From Pedobacter arcticus A12 (GTDB lineage Bacteria > Bacteroidota > Bacteroidia > Sphingobacteriales > Sphingobacteriaceae), in NCBI RefSeq assembly GCF_000302595.1, contig NZ_JH947125.1:952299-1016298 (forward strand): 64,000 bases of DNA. Direction: 5' to 3'. The first letter of the stretch is position 1. Each line of letters begins with the position of its first letter. Shown in pieces: positions 32,779 through 42,274 of the stretch. The translations under genes were made by a program, and so were the position numbers. The notes under the pieces were generated by a model. It had not been told where the DNA came from, made no database searches, and worked only from the letters and a program-made list of their open reading frames with translations.

Positions 32779-34614
32779 ATGGCAAAAAGCAGAAACCCCA
32801 TCCCAATTGAAAATATATCGCTTAAAGATCGCCTTTCGGCATTAAAAAATTTACCCAATTTCTTTAAACTGGTTTGGCAAAGTAGTCCAAGCAAAACCCT
32901 CATCAGTTTTACATTAAGAATTTTGCGTTCGGCGATGCCTGTAGCGCTGTTGTACGTTGGTAAATTAATTATCGATCAGGTGGTGGCGTTAAACACCAAT
33001 GCGCCATCGGGTAATTTGCAGGAACTTTGGGAATTGGTGGCGCTGGAGTTTGCTTTAGCTTTGCTTACTGATGGATTAAATAGGATGATCAACCTAACAG
33101 ACAGTTTGTTGGGTGATTTATTTGCTAATCATACTTCCATGCGGATTATGAAGCATGCTGCAACGCTTGATTTAGATCAGTTTGAAGATTCTGTTTTTTA
33201 CGATAAATTAGAGCGGGCTCGTCAGCAGACTGTTGGCCGTACGGTTCTGCTTTCGCAGGTGATGAGCCAAGTACAGGATTTTATTTCCATGGCTTTTCTG
33301 CTCACCGCATTAATTGCCTTTAATCCCTGGTTAATTTTACTTTTACTGTTGGCTATTATTCCTTCTTTTTTAGGCGAATCTTACTTCAATAGTAAGAACT
33401 ATGCGCTTTCGCGAAGTCAGACGCCGGAACGTAGAGAATTGGATTATCTTCGGTATTTGGGCGCTAGTGATGAGACCGCAAAGGAAGTTAAGATATTCGG
33501 GCTGTCAGATTTTATAATCGCCAGATTTAAAACACTTTCTGATAAATTTTATAGCGATAACAGCAAACTTGCTACCCGACGTTCACTTTGGGGCACTTTC
33601 TTTTCTGTTTTGGGTACAATGGGCTATTATGCCGCTTACGGATTTATCATATATGAAACCGTAATTGGCAAATCAACGGTCGGTAGTTTGACGTTTTTGG
33701 CAGGCTCATTTAGGCAACTAAGTAGCTTAATGGAAACCATGCTTTCCCGCTTCACCAATGTTTCGCAGGGTGCTATTTACCTTAACGATTTTATCGATTT
33801 TTTTGAGATTAAACCAAAAATCACTCAAAAGCAGCATGCTTTGCCATTTCCAAATCCAATACAAACAGGATTCGTATTTGAGAATGTAGGCTTCCAGTAT
33901 CATAATACAGATGCATGGGCAAACAGAAATTTAAGCTTTGAACTTAAACCGGGAGAAAAACTGGCCTTAGTGGGTGAGAATGGTGCAGGGAAAACAACAT
34001 TGGTGAAACTTTTAGCTAGGTTATACGACCCAACCGAAGGGCGTATTTTGTTGGACGGTAAAGATTTAAAAGAATATGATTTGGATGATTTAAGGCATAA
34101 CCTTGGTATTATTTTTCAGGATTATATCCGTTATCAAATGACTTTTTACCAAAACATAGCCGTAGGGAATATCAAAGAGATGGAAAATGAAGAACTGGTT
34201 AAAAGAGCTGCACAAGAAAGTTTGGCAGATCAATTGGCCTTAAAATTCCCTAGTGCTTACCAACAATGGCTTGGTAGAAAATTCAACGACGGTGTTGAGC
34301 TTTCGGGTGGAGAGTGGCAAAAAGTAGCTTTAGCAAGAGCATATATGAAAGATGCGCAGGTTTTAATATTGGATGAACCGACTGCAGCATTGGATGCTAG
34401 GGCAGAGTACGAGGTTTTTCAGCGTTTTGCTGAGCTCACCAAAGGAAAGTCTGCAGTGTTGATTTCGCATCGTTTTTCTACTGCCCGCTTGGCCGACCGT
34501 ATTTTGGTGCTAGAACATGGAACGCTACTGGAATCAGGTACGCACCAGCAACTTTTACAGGCTGATGGTAGATATGCCGAGCTTTTCAACTTACAGGCAA
34601 TGGGTTATCAGTAG
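32779..34614 (+). CDS. ABC transporter, fused permease and ATP-binding domains
   Basis: 611 residues, a half-size ABCB/MsbA-type exporter. Membrane domain ~25-330 with six helices, then nucleotide-binding domain ~360-600. Walker A GENGAGKTT, Q-loop IIFQDYIRYQMTF, signature LSGGEWQK, Walker B VLILDEPTAALD and H-loop LISHRF are all intact. It would act as a homodimer. The long DEFAMEDSVFYDKLERARQQ-like coupling helix suggests the peptide/lantibiotic-export-like subgroup, but the substrate is unknown. Monocistronic. Confidence 0.93.
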   Translation: MAKSRNPIPIENISLKDRLSALKNLPNFFKLVWQSSPSKTLISFTLRILRSAMPVALLYVGKLIIDQVVALNTNAPSGNLQELWELVALEFALALLTDGLNRMINLTDSLLGDLFANHTSMRIMKHAATLDLDQFEDSVFYDKLERARQQTVGRTVLLSQVMSQVQDFISMAFLLTALIAFNPWLILLLLLAIIPSFLGESYFNSKNYALSRSQTPERRELDYLRYLGASDETAKEVKIFGLSDFIIARFKTLSDKFYSDNSKLATRRSLWGTFFSVLGTMGYYAAYGFIIYETVIGKSTVGSLTFLAGSFRQLSSLMETMLSRFTNVSQGAIYLNDFIDFFEIKPKITQKQHALPFPNPIQTGFVFENVGFQYHNTDAWANRNLSFELKPGEKLALVGENGAGKTTLVKLLARLYDPTEGRILLDGKDLKEYDLDDLRHNLGIIFQDYIRYQMTFYQNIAVGNIKEMENEELVKRAAQESLADQLALKFPSAYQQWLGRKFNDGVELSGGEWQKVALARAYMKDAQVLILDEPTAALDARAEYEVFQRFAELTKGKSAVLISHRFSTARLADRILVLEHGTLLESGTHQQLLQADGRYAELFNLQAMGYQ

Positions 34615-34839
34615 TAAACATTATGATAATTATCTACGTTCGGAAATCTATTACAAACTGTTTGTAAACAAATACGGCGGATAAGTACTGAAACAGACTA
34701 TCCACCATACTAAACGTTTCAACCGCTCTCGCTAAAATCCAAATGGTGTCTCACTTGACATAACTATAGCACCACTGTAACGATTTAACTTTGTTGATAA
34801 ATTAAAAAGTAAATATCAACACAACCAAATTAGCGTAGC

Positions 34840-36339
34840 TTAAGCAAAATCCATCCACAAACTATTTGAGTTGTAATCCTCAATCACATTTACTGTGTTC
34901 TCAAAATGGAAAGCAGACATTAAGCCGGCAACTTCTTGCTGTACCATTACGATACAGTTATTTACTAAATCTTTGCGGAAACCGTTTTGTTCAAGTTCTA
35001 TTACGTAACCAACACAAACAATTCGAGCAATAATTTTTCCTAAATCCACCAGTTTACGCTGAGATAAGCTGCCATTAATAGAAAAACTCAGGTCTTTTTT
35101 GAAATGTGTTGAGCTTTCAGCAGTAAGCCCGAAATCCTTAAGGAAGTCAAAAAATGAAGTCTGCTTTTGTTTTTTCATCATCCGCAAAACCATATCGGCA
35201 ATTTGAGCGTAAAGCATCTCATTAGAGCCTTCAAATATTTGAAAAGGGCGACTATCCATAATTCCACGACCACCTATGTGCGTAGTTTTATAACCACTAG
35301 CGCCTGATAATTGCACTAGTAATTGCGCAGATTCTTGCATCAAATCGGTAACAACCGCTTTCATGGTATTTGCTTGTATCCCTTCGGTAGCTAAATCATA
35401 AGCAATACCACTAATTTTACTGCTTTTAGCACACATAGCAGAAGCAATAGTGAAGGCTGTCTGTATGCGGGCAAGTTGAAATTGCACTCCGTCTAATGCA
35501 AGTAGGTTACTGGTGCCAACAATTCTGTTTGTACACTGTTTAATAGCCTCGTCTAACATCCTTTTAATAAAGCCCATGCCCATTCCTGGGAATTGTAGGC
35601 GGCTTCTGTGGAGGATGTCCAGCATCATTTTAATTCCAGTACTTTCCGGTTGTAGCCTGTAGTTTTTTGGGACTTCAATATCAACAGTATTTAAACCATA
35701 GGGGATAAGGTAAAGACCAGGATTATCAAACAGTTCTTCAACAACAATTTTTTGTTTGTCTTTAGAAATATCGCAGATAAAAAAGTCAATATCTCTCGCT
35801 AATTCTCCATTTGCCAGTTCTTTTCGCGAAGCAATTAGCCAATAATCTGCCATGCCAGTTAGTCCTTGCCAATGTTTTTGCCCTTTAATCTGGTAGCCGT
35901 TTTCAGTCTCGCGGTTAGCCGTTTTCATGTTGAGCGCATCACTGCCGTAATTGGGCTCGGTAATCATTAAACCTCCCATGTTTGCCTCTTTCAAAAAGCG
36001 ATCGAAGATTTCTTTTTTTACCGCTTCATCTGCATATTTAGAAACAGGTTCTAAAAAGAGCGCAATATTAATCCCGAAGGTTAGGGAAAGTGAAAGCGAC
36101 TCGTAAGATGCTGCAGATAAAATTCCTAAACATTCTTTAACAATACTTCCTCGTCCGCCAAAATCAGATGGGATAGCCACCGACAGCGGATTCTTTGCCA
36201 TTATTCCACTTAAAATATCGGCTGGTAAGCCACGCACCAAGCTTAACTTATTAATGTCAGCATGGTCATGGAACAAGTGCGCTAAAGTTTTTTCGAAGTC
36301 TTTTAAAAATTCTGGAAAAGGTTTTTGTGACAAGGTCAT
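34840..36339 (-). CDS. Acyl-CoA dehydrogenase-like protein
   Basis: 499 residues, acyl-CoA dehydrogenase fold. Middle beta domain motif GLMITEPNYGSDALNM and IKGQKHWQG (FAD contact), C-terminal catalytic block FQIFEGSNEMLYAQIADMVLR with the glutamate in FEGSNE. About 120 residues longer than a classical short-chain enzyme because of a C-terminal helical tail. The substrate is not predictable. It diverges from a flavoprotein gene across a 630-bp spacer; both might be part of a secondary or lipid pathway, but there is no direct link. Confidence 0.88.
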   Translation of the reverse strand: MTLSQKPFPEFLKDFEKTLAHLFHDHADINKLSLVRGLPADILSGIMAKNPLSVAIPSDFGGRGSIVKECLGILSAASYESLSLSLTFGINIALFLEPVSKYADEAVKKEIFDRFLKEANMGGLMITEPNYGSDALNMKTANRETENGYQIKGQKHWQGLTGMADYWLIASRKELANGELARDIDFFICDISKDKQKIVVEELFDNPGLYLIPYGLNTVDIEVPKNYRLQPESTGIKMMLDILHRSRLQFPGMGMGFIKRMLDEAIKQCTNRIVGTSNLLALDGVQFQLARIQTAFTIASAMCAKSSKISGIAYDLATEGIQANTMKAVVTDLMQESAQLLVQLSGASGYKTTHIGGRGIMDSRPFQIFEGSNEMLYAQIADMVLRMMKKQKQTSFFDFLKDFGLTAESSTHFKKDLSFSINGSLSQRKLVDLGKIIARIVCVGYVIELEQNGFRKDLVNNCIVMVQQEVAGLMSAFHFENTVNVIEDYNSNSLWMDFA

Positions 36340-36968
36340 AAATTTGCGTTATATTTTTTGGTATGCCGTTTTTAACAGCATGTTATATTATTTTAAAATA
36401 TTGAATTTGCAGATACTATCCTTCTTTATTCTTAATCTGATGTGTTCCCCACCTACGCTACGTTTAAACTGCTAATCTAAAAAAAACCATGTAGGATAAA
36501 TAAAAGATTTTAACGCTATTTCTGCAAGCTATTGAATTCTTTAGTATTAATTTTGGTTTCACACCGATATCATCTGGCGCTATCGACGTAAAATATGTAA
36601 ATTTATTGACCGAATTCTATTTTCCAACCAGAATCTAAAATAATGCAAGCATCAAGGAAATCTAAAACCTTAAATTAGTGAAGCTCGCGGCCTTTAACCA
36701 GTAAGGTTTTACACTGTGATAAAAGCATTAAAAGTTAGTTTTCCTTTCTGGCCAATAAAAAAATAAATCTAATGATGTAAGATGTTTTGCATCAACGCTC
36801 CTTTTGTTTAACATAAGACTAAGCACTTTGTGTTTGTTTTTTTTGTAAAAACCGAAAAAATCACAGTACTGTGGCATTGGTTTTGTCTTCGGGAAATTAA
36901 TTCCAGATACAAAATAATGCTAACCATATTGTTTAAAACAAATACCGTTTATATAAGTAGAAACGAAT
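36340..36968. other. Long divergent spacer with a perfect 12-bp palindrome
   Basis: 629 bp with no plausible gene. CACAGTACTGTG at 36862-36873 is a perfect palindrome 95 bp before the flavoprotein ATG and could be an operator. The rest is AT-rich and looks empty. Confidence 0.45.
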
Positions 36969-38687
36969 ATGCCTGAGACAAAAAAACTTCGTATTGCGAT
37001 TATTGGTGGCGGACCAAGTGCATTGTTTATATACAAGCGATTGGTAGAAAGCGAAAAGAAAAATTTTGATATTCATGTTTTCGAAAGAAAGAATAGGCTA
37101 GGAGCCGGAATGCCCTACAGCGAAGATGGGGCTTGTGCCGAACACATAACCAACGTGTCGGATAATGAGATCCCCACGATTGTTAATACGATAGAAGATT
37201 GGGTAAAAAGTGAACCTGCCATTGCTTTAAATTTTAAGGTTACTCCAGCTAATTTTAACGAGTTTAAAGTGCTTCCAAGGTTGCTGTTTGGCGATTACCT
37301 GAGCGCACAGTTTCAGTTGTTGTTGGAGAGAGCAAAACAACAGCTGATTGATACCACGCTACATTTATCTGTTAAAGTGAAGGATTTAATCCATGAAAAA
37401 GAGCGTAATAAAGTTTGGGTTATTACCGAGAACAGAAAGTTGGAGTTTGACCTAGTGGTGATTTCTATCGGGCATTCTTGGCCAATAAAACTGGAAGGGA
37501 AAGTTCCTGGAATCTACGATTCGCCTTACCCACCGTGTAAACTCAATCTGAAACTTAATCATGTTGTGGCTATTAAAGGTTCGTCGTTAACTGCGATTGA
37601 TGCGATAAGAACTTTGTCCAGAAATAATGGATATTTTGAGAAAAAGGCGAACGGAAAATACACTTACAAACTCGACGTAGGGAGTGAGCAGTTTAAATTA
37701 ACCATGCATTCCAGAAGCGGACTTTTACCTGCCGTGAGGTTCCATTTGGAAGATTCGCATTTAAGAAACGATGCATTGTTGACCAAACAGGAAATAGATG
37801 AGCACAGGAAAAAAAACGATGGTTTTGTATCATTGGATTTTATTTTCGAGCAAGATTTCAAAAATCTCTTTATAGAAAAACAACCTGAATTTTATCAGGC
37901 TATAAAAGACCTGTCCATGGAAGAATTTGTGGATTATGTAATGGATTTGAGAGAAAAAGTGGATGCTTTTACTTTGCTTAAAGCGGAGTTTGTAGAAGCA
38001 GAAAAATCGATAGAAAGCAAAGAATCTATTTATTGGAAAGAACTTTTGGGTGTTCTCAGTTTTGCGATGAACCAACCTGCCAAGCATTTTTCGGCAGAAG
38101 ATATGTTGCGTTTGAAAAAGACTTTGATGCCTTTAATTTCTTTGGTGATTGCCTATGTTCCGCAAAGTTCTTGCGAAGATTTAATGGCCTTACATGATGC
38201 TGGAGTTTTGAATATTGTTTCCGTGGGCGATGATAGTGAAGTTATTCCGCAAGAGGATGGAGGTGTAATTTACCAATACAAAGATGAGAACGGTAAAACA
38301 CTAGATGTTAAATATGAAACATTTATTGATTGTGTTGGTCAGGTTGCACTTTCTTATGAAGATTTTCCGTTTAAAAGCTTTTCAGAAAATAAAACAGTTA
38401 GTCAGGCAACGATAGAATTCCAATCACCTGCTGAGGGTTTAAAGTATTTTGATAAAAATCCTGATAAAGTAATCCGTATCAATAATGATTATTATTTAAA
38501 GGTTTCTGGAATCAAAATCAATGATAACTTTCAAATTATAGACGAAGAAGGAAAGAGCAATAATGAAGTTTACATGATGGCCGTTCCATATATCAGTGGT
38601 TATAATCCGGATTATTCGGGACTTGATTTTTGCGAATCAGCTAGTCAGAAAATTGTTGACTGTATTTTGAAGAGGATAGCGCAATAG
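36969..38687 (+). CDS. FAD/NAD(P)-binding protein (NAD_binding_9 family)
   Basis: 572 residues. N-terminal dinucleotide-binding motif IAIIGGGPSALFIYKRL (residues ~8-24), HVFERKNRLGAGMPYS, and a second nucleotide-binding stretch (HVVAIKGSSLTAIDAIRTLSR, ~200). The layout matches the FAD-NAD(P)-binding family PF13454, whose members include hydroxyacylglutathione-like and siderophore or pigment-pathway monooxygenases. Here the reaction is unknown. 114 bp upstream of a secreted beta-helix protein on the same strand. Confidence 0.82.
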   Translation: MPETKKLRIAIIGGGPSALFIYKRLVESEKKNFDIHVFERKNRLGAGMPYSEDGACAEHITNVSDNEIPTIVNTIEDWVKSEPAIALNFKVTPANFNEFKVLPRLLFGDYLSAQFQLLLERAKQQLIDTTLHLSVKVKDLIHEKERNKVWVITENRKLEFDLVVISIGHSWPIKLEGKVPGIYDSPYPPCKLNLKLNHVVAIKGSSLTAIDAIRTLSRNNGYFEKKANGKYTYKLDVGSEQFKLTMHSRSGLLPAVRFHLEDSHLRNDALLTKQEIDEHRKKNDGFVSLDFIFEQDFKNLFIEKQPEFYQAIKDLSMEEFVDYVMDLREKVDAFTLLKAEFVEAEKSIESKESIYWKELLGVLSFAMNQPAKHFSAEDMLRLKKTLMPLISLVIAYVPQSSCEDLMALHDAGVLNIVSVGDDSEVIPQEDGGVIYQYKDENGKTLDVKYETFIDCVGQVALSYEDFPFKSFSENKTVSQATIEFQSPAEGLKYFDKNPDKVIRINNDYYLKVSGIKINDNFQIIDEEGKSNNEVYMMAVPYISGYNPDYSGLDFCESASQKIVDCILKRIAQ

Positions 38688-38801
38688 CCGTTTAAAGAGG
38701 AGAACATGCGAGATAATATTAAAGGCAACGAATCAAACTACAGCTCGGAGTAAATTGGAGTTTAGAGATTTTTGTTTAATTTCCTTTTTTAATTTGTTAA
38801 G

Positions 38802-40319
38802 ATGACCAAGTATTTAAGTAGGATTTTTCTGTTTTTAACAGCAGCAGTATTTACATTGTCGTTCATAAACGCTGATTGGCAATCCAAGTTGCTAAAACTA
38901 AATAAGGATGGTACTTTAATTTATTTTCCGGATGAAAATGGAAATATAATCCCAGATTTTAGTAGCGTTGGCTATCAACAGGGAGACCAACCCTTACCAA
39001 ATGTTAAAGTTGTTAAAACAGTTGAAGCTTTACCTAACGCCGATAGTGGAGAACTTATACAGCAAGCGATAAATGAGGTGTCTGGTTTAAAGGCAGATGA
39101 AAACGGACATAGAGGAGCCATCCTGTTAAAAAAGGGAACTTATAAAATTGCAGGTGTTATTAAAATCAAAAAAAGCGGTGTTGTTTTGCGTGGAGAAACA
39201 GGAACGCTTTTAATTGCGACAGGGACTACAAAAAGAAATTTAATAGAGATTTCTGGTGAAGGGAATGCCAAAGAAGTGAAAGGGAGTAGAGTTAAAATGG
39301 AGGAGAGCTACGTACCTGTTGGTGCTAAATCTTTTAAAGTGGAATCGGTAAAAGGATACCAGATTGGCGATGAAATTATTGTTTATAGACCCGCAAGCCA
39401 GCAATGGATTGAAGATCTAAAAATGGATAAAATTGTTGAAGGTGTGGATACAAAGCAATGGGACCCTAAATATTATACTTTCCCCTTTGAGCGAAGAATC
39501 ACAAAAATTAATGGAAATACAATTTCTATAGATAACCCTATTGTAATGGCTATGGAAACCAAGTATGGCGGTGGCGAAGTTTACAAATACAAATTTGAAG
39601 GTAGGATAAGTGAGGTTGGCATCGAAAACTTAAAGATAGAATCTGAATATGTAAGCCCTACAGACGAACAGCATGGATGGATAGCCGTACGATTTGATAA
39701 AGCGGAAAACTGTTGGGTCAAAAACATTGAAACAAAATACTTTGGCTATGCGGCTGTAAGTCTTGAAGACGGAACGAAAAAAATAACAGTTTTAGATTCT
39801 AAATGTTTAGATGCAAAGTCTCAAATTACAGGCGGAAGACGGTACTCGTTCAATAATAATGGACAGCAGAATTTATTCATGAATTTAGAAGCAACGGAAG
39901 GAAGACATGATTATGTGACCGGAGCAAAAACCTTGGGACCGAATGTGTTCTATAACTGCAAAGCTTCAAATGCGCATTCAGATATTGGTCCGCACCACCG
40001 TTGGAGTATGGGTACACTTTATGATAACATCACAACCGACGGAGAAATTAATGTGAGAGACAGGGGCAATTTTGGTACTGGACATGGATGGGCAGGAGTG
40101 AACCAGGTTTTATGGAATTGCAAAGCCAGATCCATTATTCTTCAGAATCCTTACGTAAGCGGTAAAAACTATGCTATCGGTGGTAATGCAAGAAAAAAAA
40201 TTGACACCAGATTTGGTAACCGACCAGATGGCGTATGGGAAGGTTTAAGTAAAGAAGAGCTTAATCCACCGTCTTTATATTTGGCACAGCTTAGAGCCAA
40301 AAATTTAGGAAGAAAATAG
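38802..40319 (+). CDS. Secreted parallel beta-helix protein (polysaccharide lyase-like)
   Basis: 505 residues with a signal peptide (KYLSRIFLFLTAAVFTLSFINA, cleavage ~24). A pectate-lyase-like start (SGELIQQAINEVSGLKADENGHRGAILLKKGTYKI) is followed by right-handed beta-helix coils ~115-430 (ISEVGIENLKIESEY..., AENCWVKNIETKYFGYAAVSLEDGTKKITVLDSKC). GRHDYVTGAKTLGPNVFYNCKASNAHSDIGPHHRWS in the last third contains clustered histidines and aspartates typical of an active cleft. No specific PL/GH family can be named by eye. No SusC/SusD or other polysaccharide-utilisation genes are nearby. Confidence 0.8.
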   Translation: MTKYLSRIFLFLTAAVFTLSFINADWQSKLLKLNKDGTLIYFPDENGNIIPDFSSVGYQQGDQPLPNVKVVKTVEALPNADSGELIQQAINEVSGLKADENGHRGAILLKKGTYKIAGVIKIKKSGVVLRGETGTLLIATGTTKRNLIEISGEGNAKEVKGSRVKMEESYVPVGAKSFKVESVKGYQIGDEIIVYRPASQQWIEDLKMDKIVEGVDTKQWDPKYYTFPFERRITKINGNTISIDNPIVMAMETKYGGGEVYKYKFEGRISEVGIENLKIESEYVSPTDEQHGWIAVRFDKAENCWVKNIETKYFGYAAVSLEDGTKKITVLDSKCLDAKSQITGGRRYSFNNNGQQNLFMNLEATEGRHDYVTGAKTLGPNVFYNCKASNAHSDIGPHHRWSMGTLYDNITTDGEINVRDRGNFGTGHGWAGVNQVLWNCKARSIILQNPYVSGKNYAIGGNARKKIDTRFGNRPDGVWEGLSKEELNPPSLYLAQLRAKNLGRK

Positions 40320-40683
40320 TGGTGGATTTAATTTGAAGGTGGAAACAGTGATACGAAAAGCTGCTTAAAGTTTTTTATCAAGCCGTTTTTAACATTTTTA
40401 AGCCGAAAGGTAGTTCTAATGCCAGTGGTGGGCAAAAAAAGAAGACTGTGGAAATTTGTTTTTGTTGATGTGCTAGTATTAGCTATAAACTAACATTAAC
40501 TTTGCTAGCGTTTGAGGAACTACAATGATATTTGCCTAAAGTTATGGGTAGGTGTTTTTACTTTCTTTGATCTAAAATATGTACAGTATTATTGCGATAA
40601 AAAACTAATAGTTCGCTATCAGTATAAAATTGTTTATTTTATCACTTATATTGTGTGCTTAAAAATACACACACGAGATTTTA
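40320..40683. other. Spacer before the signalling cluster
   Basis: 364 AT-rich bases. Must hold the promoter of the 40684-44413 operon. A 60-codon ORF at 40512-40694 has no supporting features. No clear TTTG/TAnnTTTG pair seen. Confidence 0.4.
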
Positions 40684-41502
40684 ATGGATTCTAGTTTAAA
40701 TAAAGACAAACCTGTAGTAAGGCTAAGGGCTTTTAGGGCAATAGACGACCCTGAAACCTGTAATCTTTTTATTGAGGGCCATACACAGGTACTAACAAAT
40801 ATTGGGGTAACAAAAGTTACATCTTCAAGAAACGAATGGATGTATAACCCAGCTGCTTTTGTGCTTATTGTCGAATCTTTAGACAGAAAAAAAGTATATG
40901 GTGGGGTAAGGATTCATGTTGCGGGTGGTAGTCAACCTCTTCCGATTGAAGAGGCAACAGGTTCTTTAGATCCGGCTATTTATGGTCTTGTATACAATTA
41001 TGCGCAGCAGGGAACAGGTGAGTTTTGTGGTCTTTGGAATTCCAGAGAAATTGCTGGGTATGGTGTGGGCAGTATTTTCTTATCAAGAGCATGCGTTGCT
41101 ATTTCTACCCAAATAGGTTTAAAGTCGATTTTCGCTCTTTGTGCTCCATATACAGTAAAAATGGGTTTAAACTCTGGATATGAAATAGAAACCAGCATAG
41201 GGAATAATGGGACGTTTTATTACCCGAAATTGGATTTAATTGCTACTACGATGCTCCTAAAAGACCCTAATACGTTGGTGAAAGCGGTTGATGAGGAGCG
41301 AGATGCTATATTTAGACTAAGAGAATATTTAAATATTGTTCGCGTTGAGGAGTTAAGAAGGAAACAAATTGAAATTCATTACGAAATTGAAATTGAAGGG
41401 CTTGAAAATTGGGATATGGAAGCTACTATTGCTAATACTTATCTTAGTGAAAAAAACGTTCGCAATTCAAGTATAGAAGAGAATGATTTAAATATACTCT
41501 AA
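40684..41502 (+). CDS. GNAT/autoinducer-synthase-like acyltransferase (tentative)
   Basis: 272 residues, soluble. The core (~15-185) reads as an N-acyltransferase of the LuxI/FeeM/GNAT fold. It starts with VRLRAFRAIDDPETCNLFIEGHTQVL; VYGGVRIHVAGG follows as the central beta-hairpin. EFCGLWNSREIAGYGVGSIFLSRACVAIS resembles the GNAT motif-A loop and following helix, then IGLKSIFALCAPYTVKMGLNSGYE resembles motif B. A charged helical tail ends the protein. No characterised family is recognised with confidence. It is the first gene of a tight operon: 11 bp to a methyltransferase, which is 2 bp from a membrane histidine kinase. Confidence 0.6.
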   Translation: MDSSLNKDKPVVRLRAFRAIDDPETCNLFIEGHTQVLTNIGVTKVTSSRNEWMYNPAAFVLIVESLDRKKVYGGVRIHVAGGSQPLPIEEATGSLDPAIYGLVYNYAQQGTGEFCGLWNSREIAGYGVGSIFLSRACVAISTQIGLKSIFALCAPYTVKMGLNSGYEIETSIGNNGTFYYPKLDLIATTMLLKDPNTLVKAVDEERDAIFRLREYLNIVRVEELRRKQIEIHYEIEIEGLENWDMEATIANTYLSEKNVRNSSIEENDLNIL

Positions 41503-41513
41503 TCAAAAAAAAT

Positions 41514-42272
41514 ATGTCCGAAAAACATTACAATATCAACTATTTAGAAAATACTGGATTATTTTTGAAAAATCTTAAACAACATTCATATCATCCATTT
41601 GAAAAAAAAAGAGGGCCTATTCTGGATTTGGGATGCGGAACAGGGTTAGATGTGATTAAGATGTCTGAACTTTTTCATTCATCTAAGATTATTGGGATAG
41701 ACCATGACCCAGTCATGCTTGAGAAAGGTATAGCTGAGAGCAAAGGCAATCAGAATATTGAATTTATTCAATCAGAATCTGATAATATACCATACAATGA
41801 TGGTTTTTTTGCAGGAATTAGGGCAGAAAGACTAATGCAGCACCTCAAAAATCCTGAAAAAACGATTAGAGAAGTTTATAGGGCGCTTATGCCAGAACAT
41901 CCTTTTGCTATTATTGAAACAGATTGGGCAGGGCTAGTGATTTATAATGAAAATAACGGCATCTCTAATAAAATAAATAAATTTCTTACTGAAGAAAAAA
42001 TAAATAATGGATATGCATCTAGAAAGTTAAGATTCTATCTTAAAGGAGCGGACTTTAAAGATATTAATATTGAAGTTTTTCCTTTTGTATTGAAAAGTTT
42101 AAAAGAAGCGAATGAATATTTATGGTTAGAAATCATCATAAATGAGGCTTCAGAAAAAGGATATCTAACGAAATTGGAAAAAGACTTATTTATTGAATCT
42201 TTAAGAGATGCAGATTCTGAAAATTATTTCGCATGTAGCATTAATATGGTCATAGTTACTAGTGTAAAATAG
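41514..42272 (+). CDS. Class I SAM-dependent methyltransferase
   Basis: 252 residues. SAM-binding motif I ILDLGCGTGLDVIKM (~37-51), acidic motif II IIGIDHDPVMLEKG (~62), motif III FIQSESDNIPYNDGFF, and RAERLMQHLKNPEKTIREVYRALMPEHPFAIIETDW, as in the UbiE/Methyltransf_11 group of small-molecule methyltransferases. The C-terminal region (~140-250) is a substrate-cap helical part. Between the acyltransferase-like gene (11 bp) and the sensor kinase gene (2 bp), so it should act in the same pathway. Confidence 0.9.
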   Translation: MSEKHYNINYLENTGLFLKNLKQHSYHPFEKKRGPILDLGCGTGLDVIKMSELFHSSKIIGIDHDPVMLEKGIAESKGNQNIEFIQSESDNIPYNDGFFAGIRAERLMQHLKNPEKTIREVYRALMPEHPFAIIETDWAGLVIYNENNGISNKINKFLTEEKINNGYASRKLRFYLKGADFKDINIEVFPFVLKSLKEANEYLWLEIIINEASEKGYLTKLEKDLFIESLRDADSENYFACSINMVIVTSVK

Positions 42273-42274
42273 AG

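Noticed and set aside
36654-36720. Possible tRNA-like structure in the 629-bp spacer
   Set aside because: No acceptor stem, T-loop or anticodon arm could be paired.
40512-40694. 60-codon ORF before the signalling operon
   Set aside because: Overlaps the start of the acyltransferase-like gene and has no plausible features; more likely promoter region.
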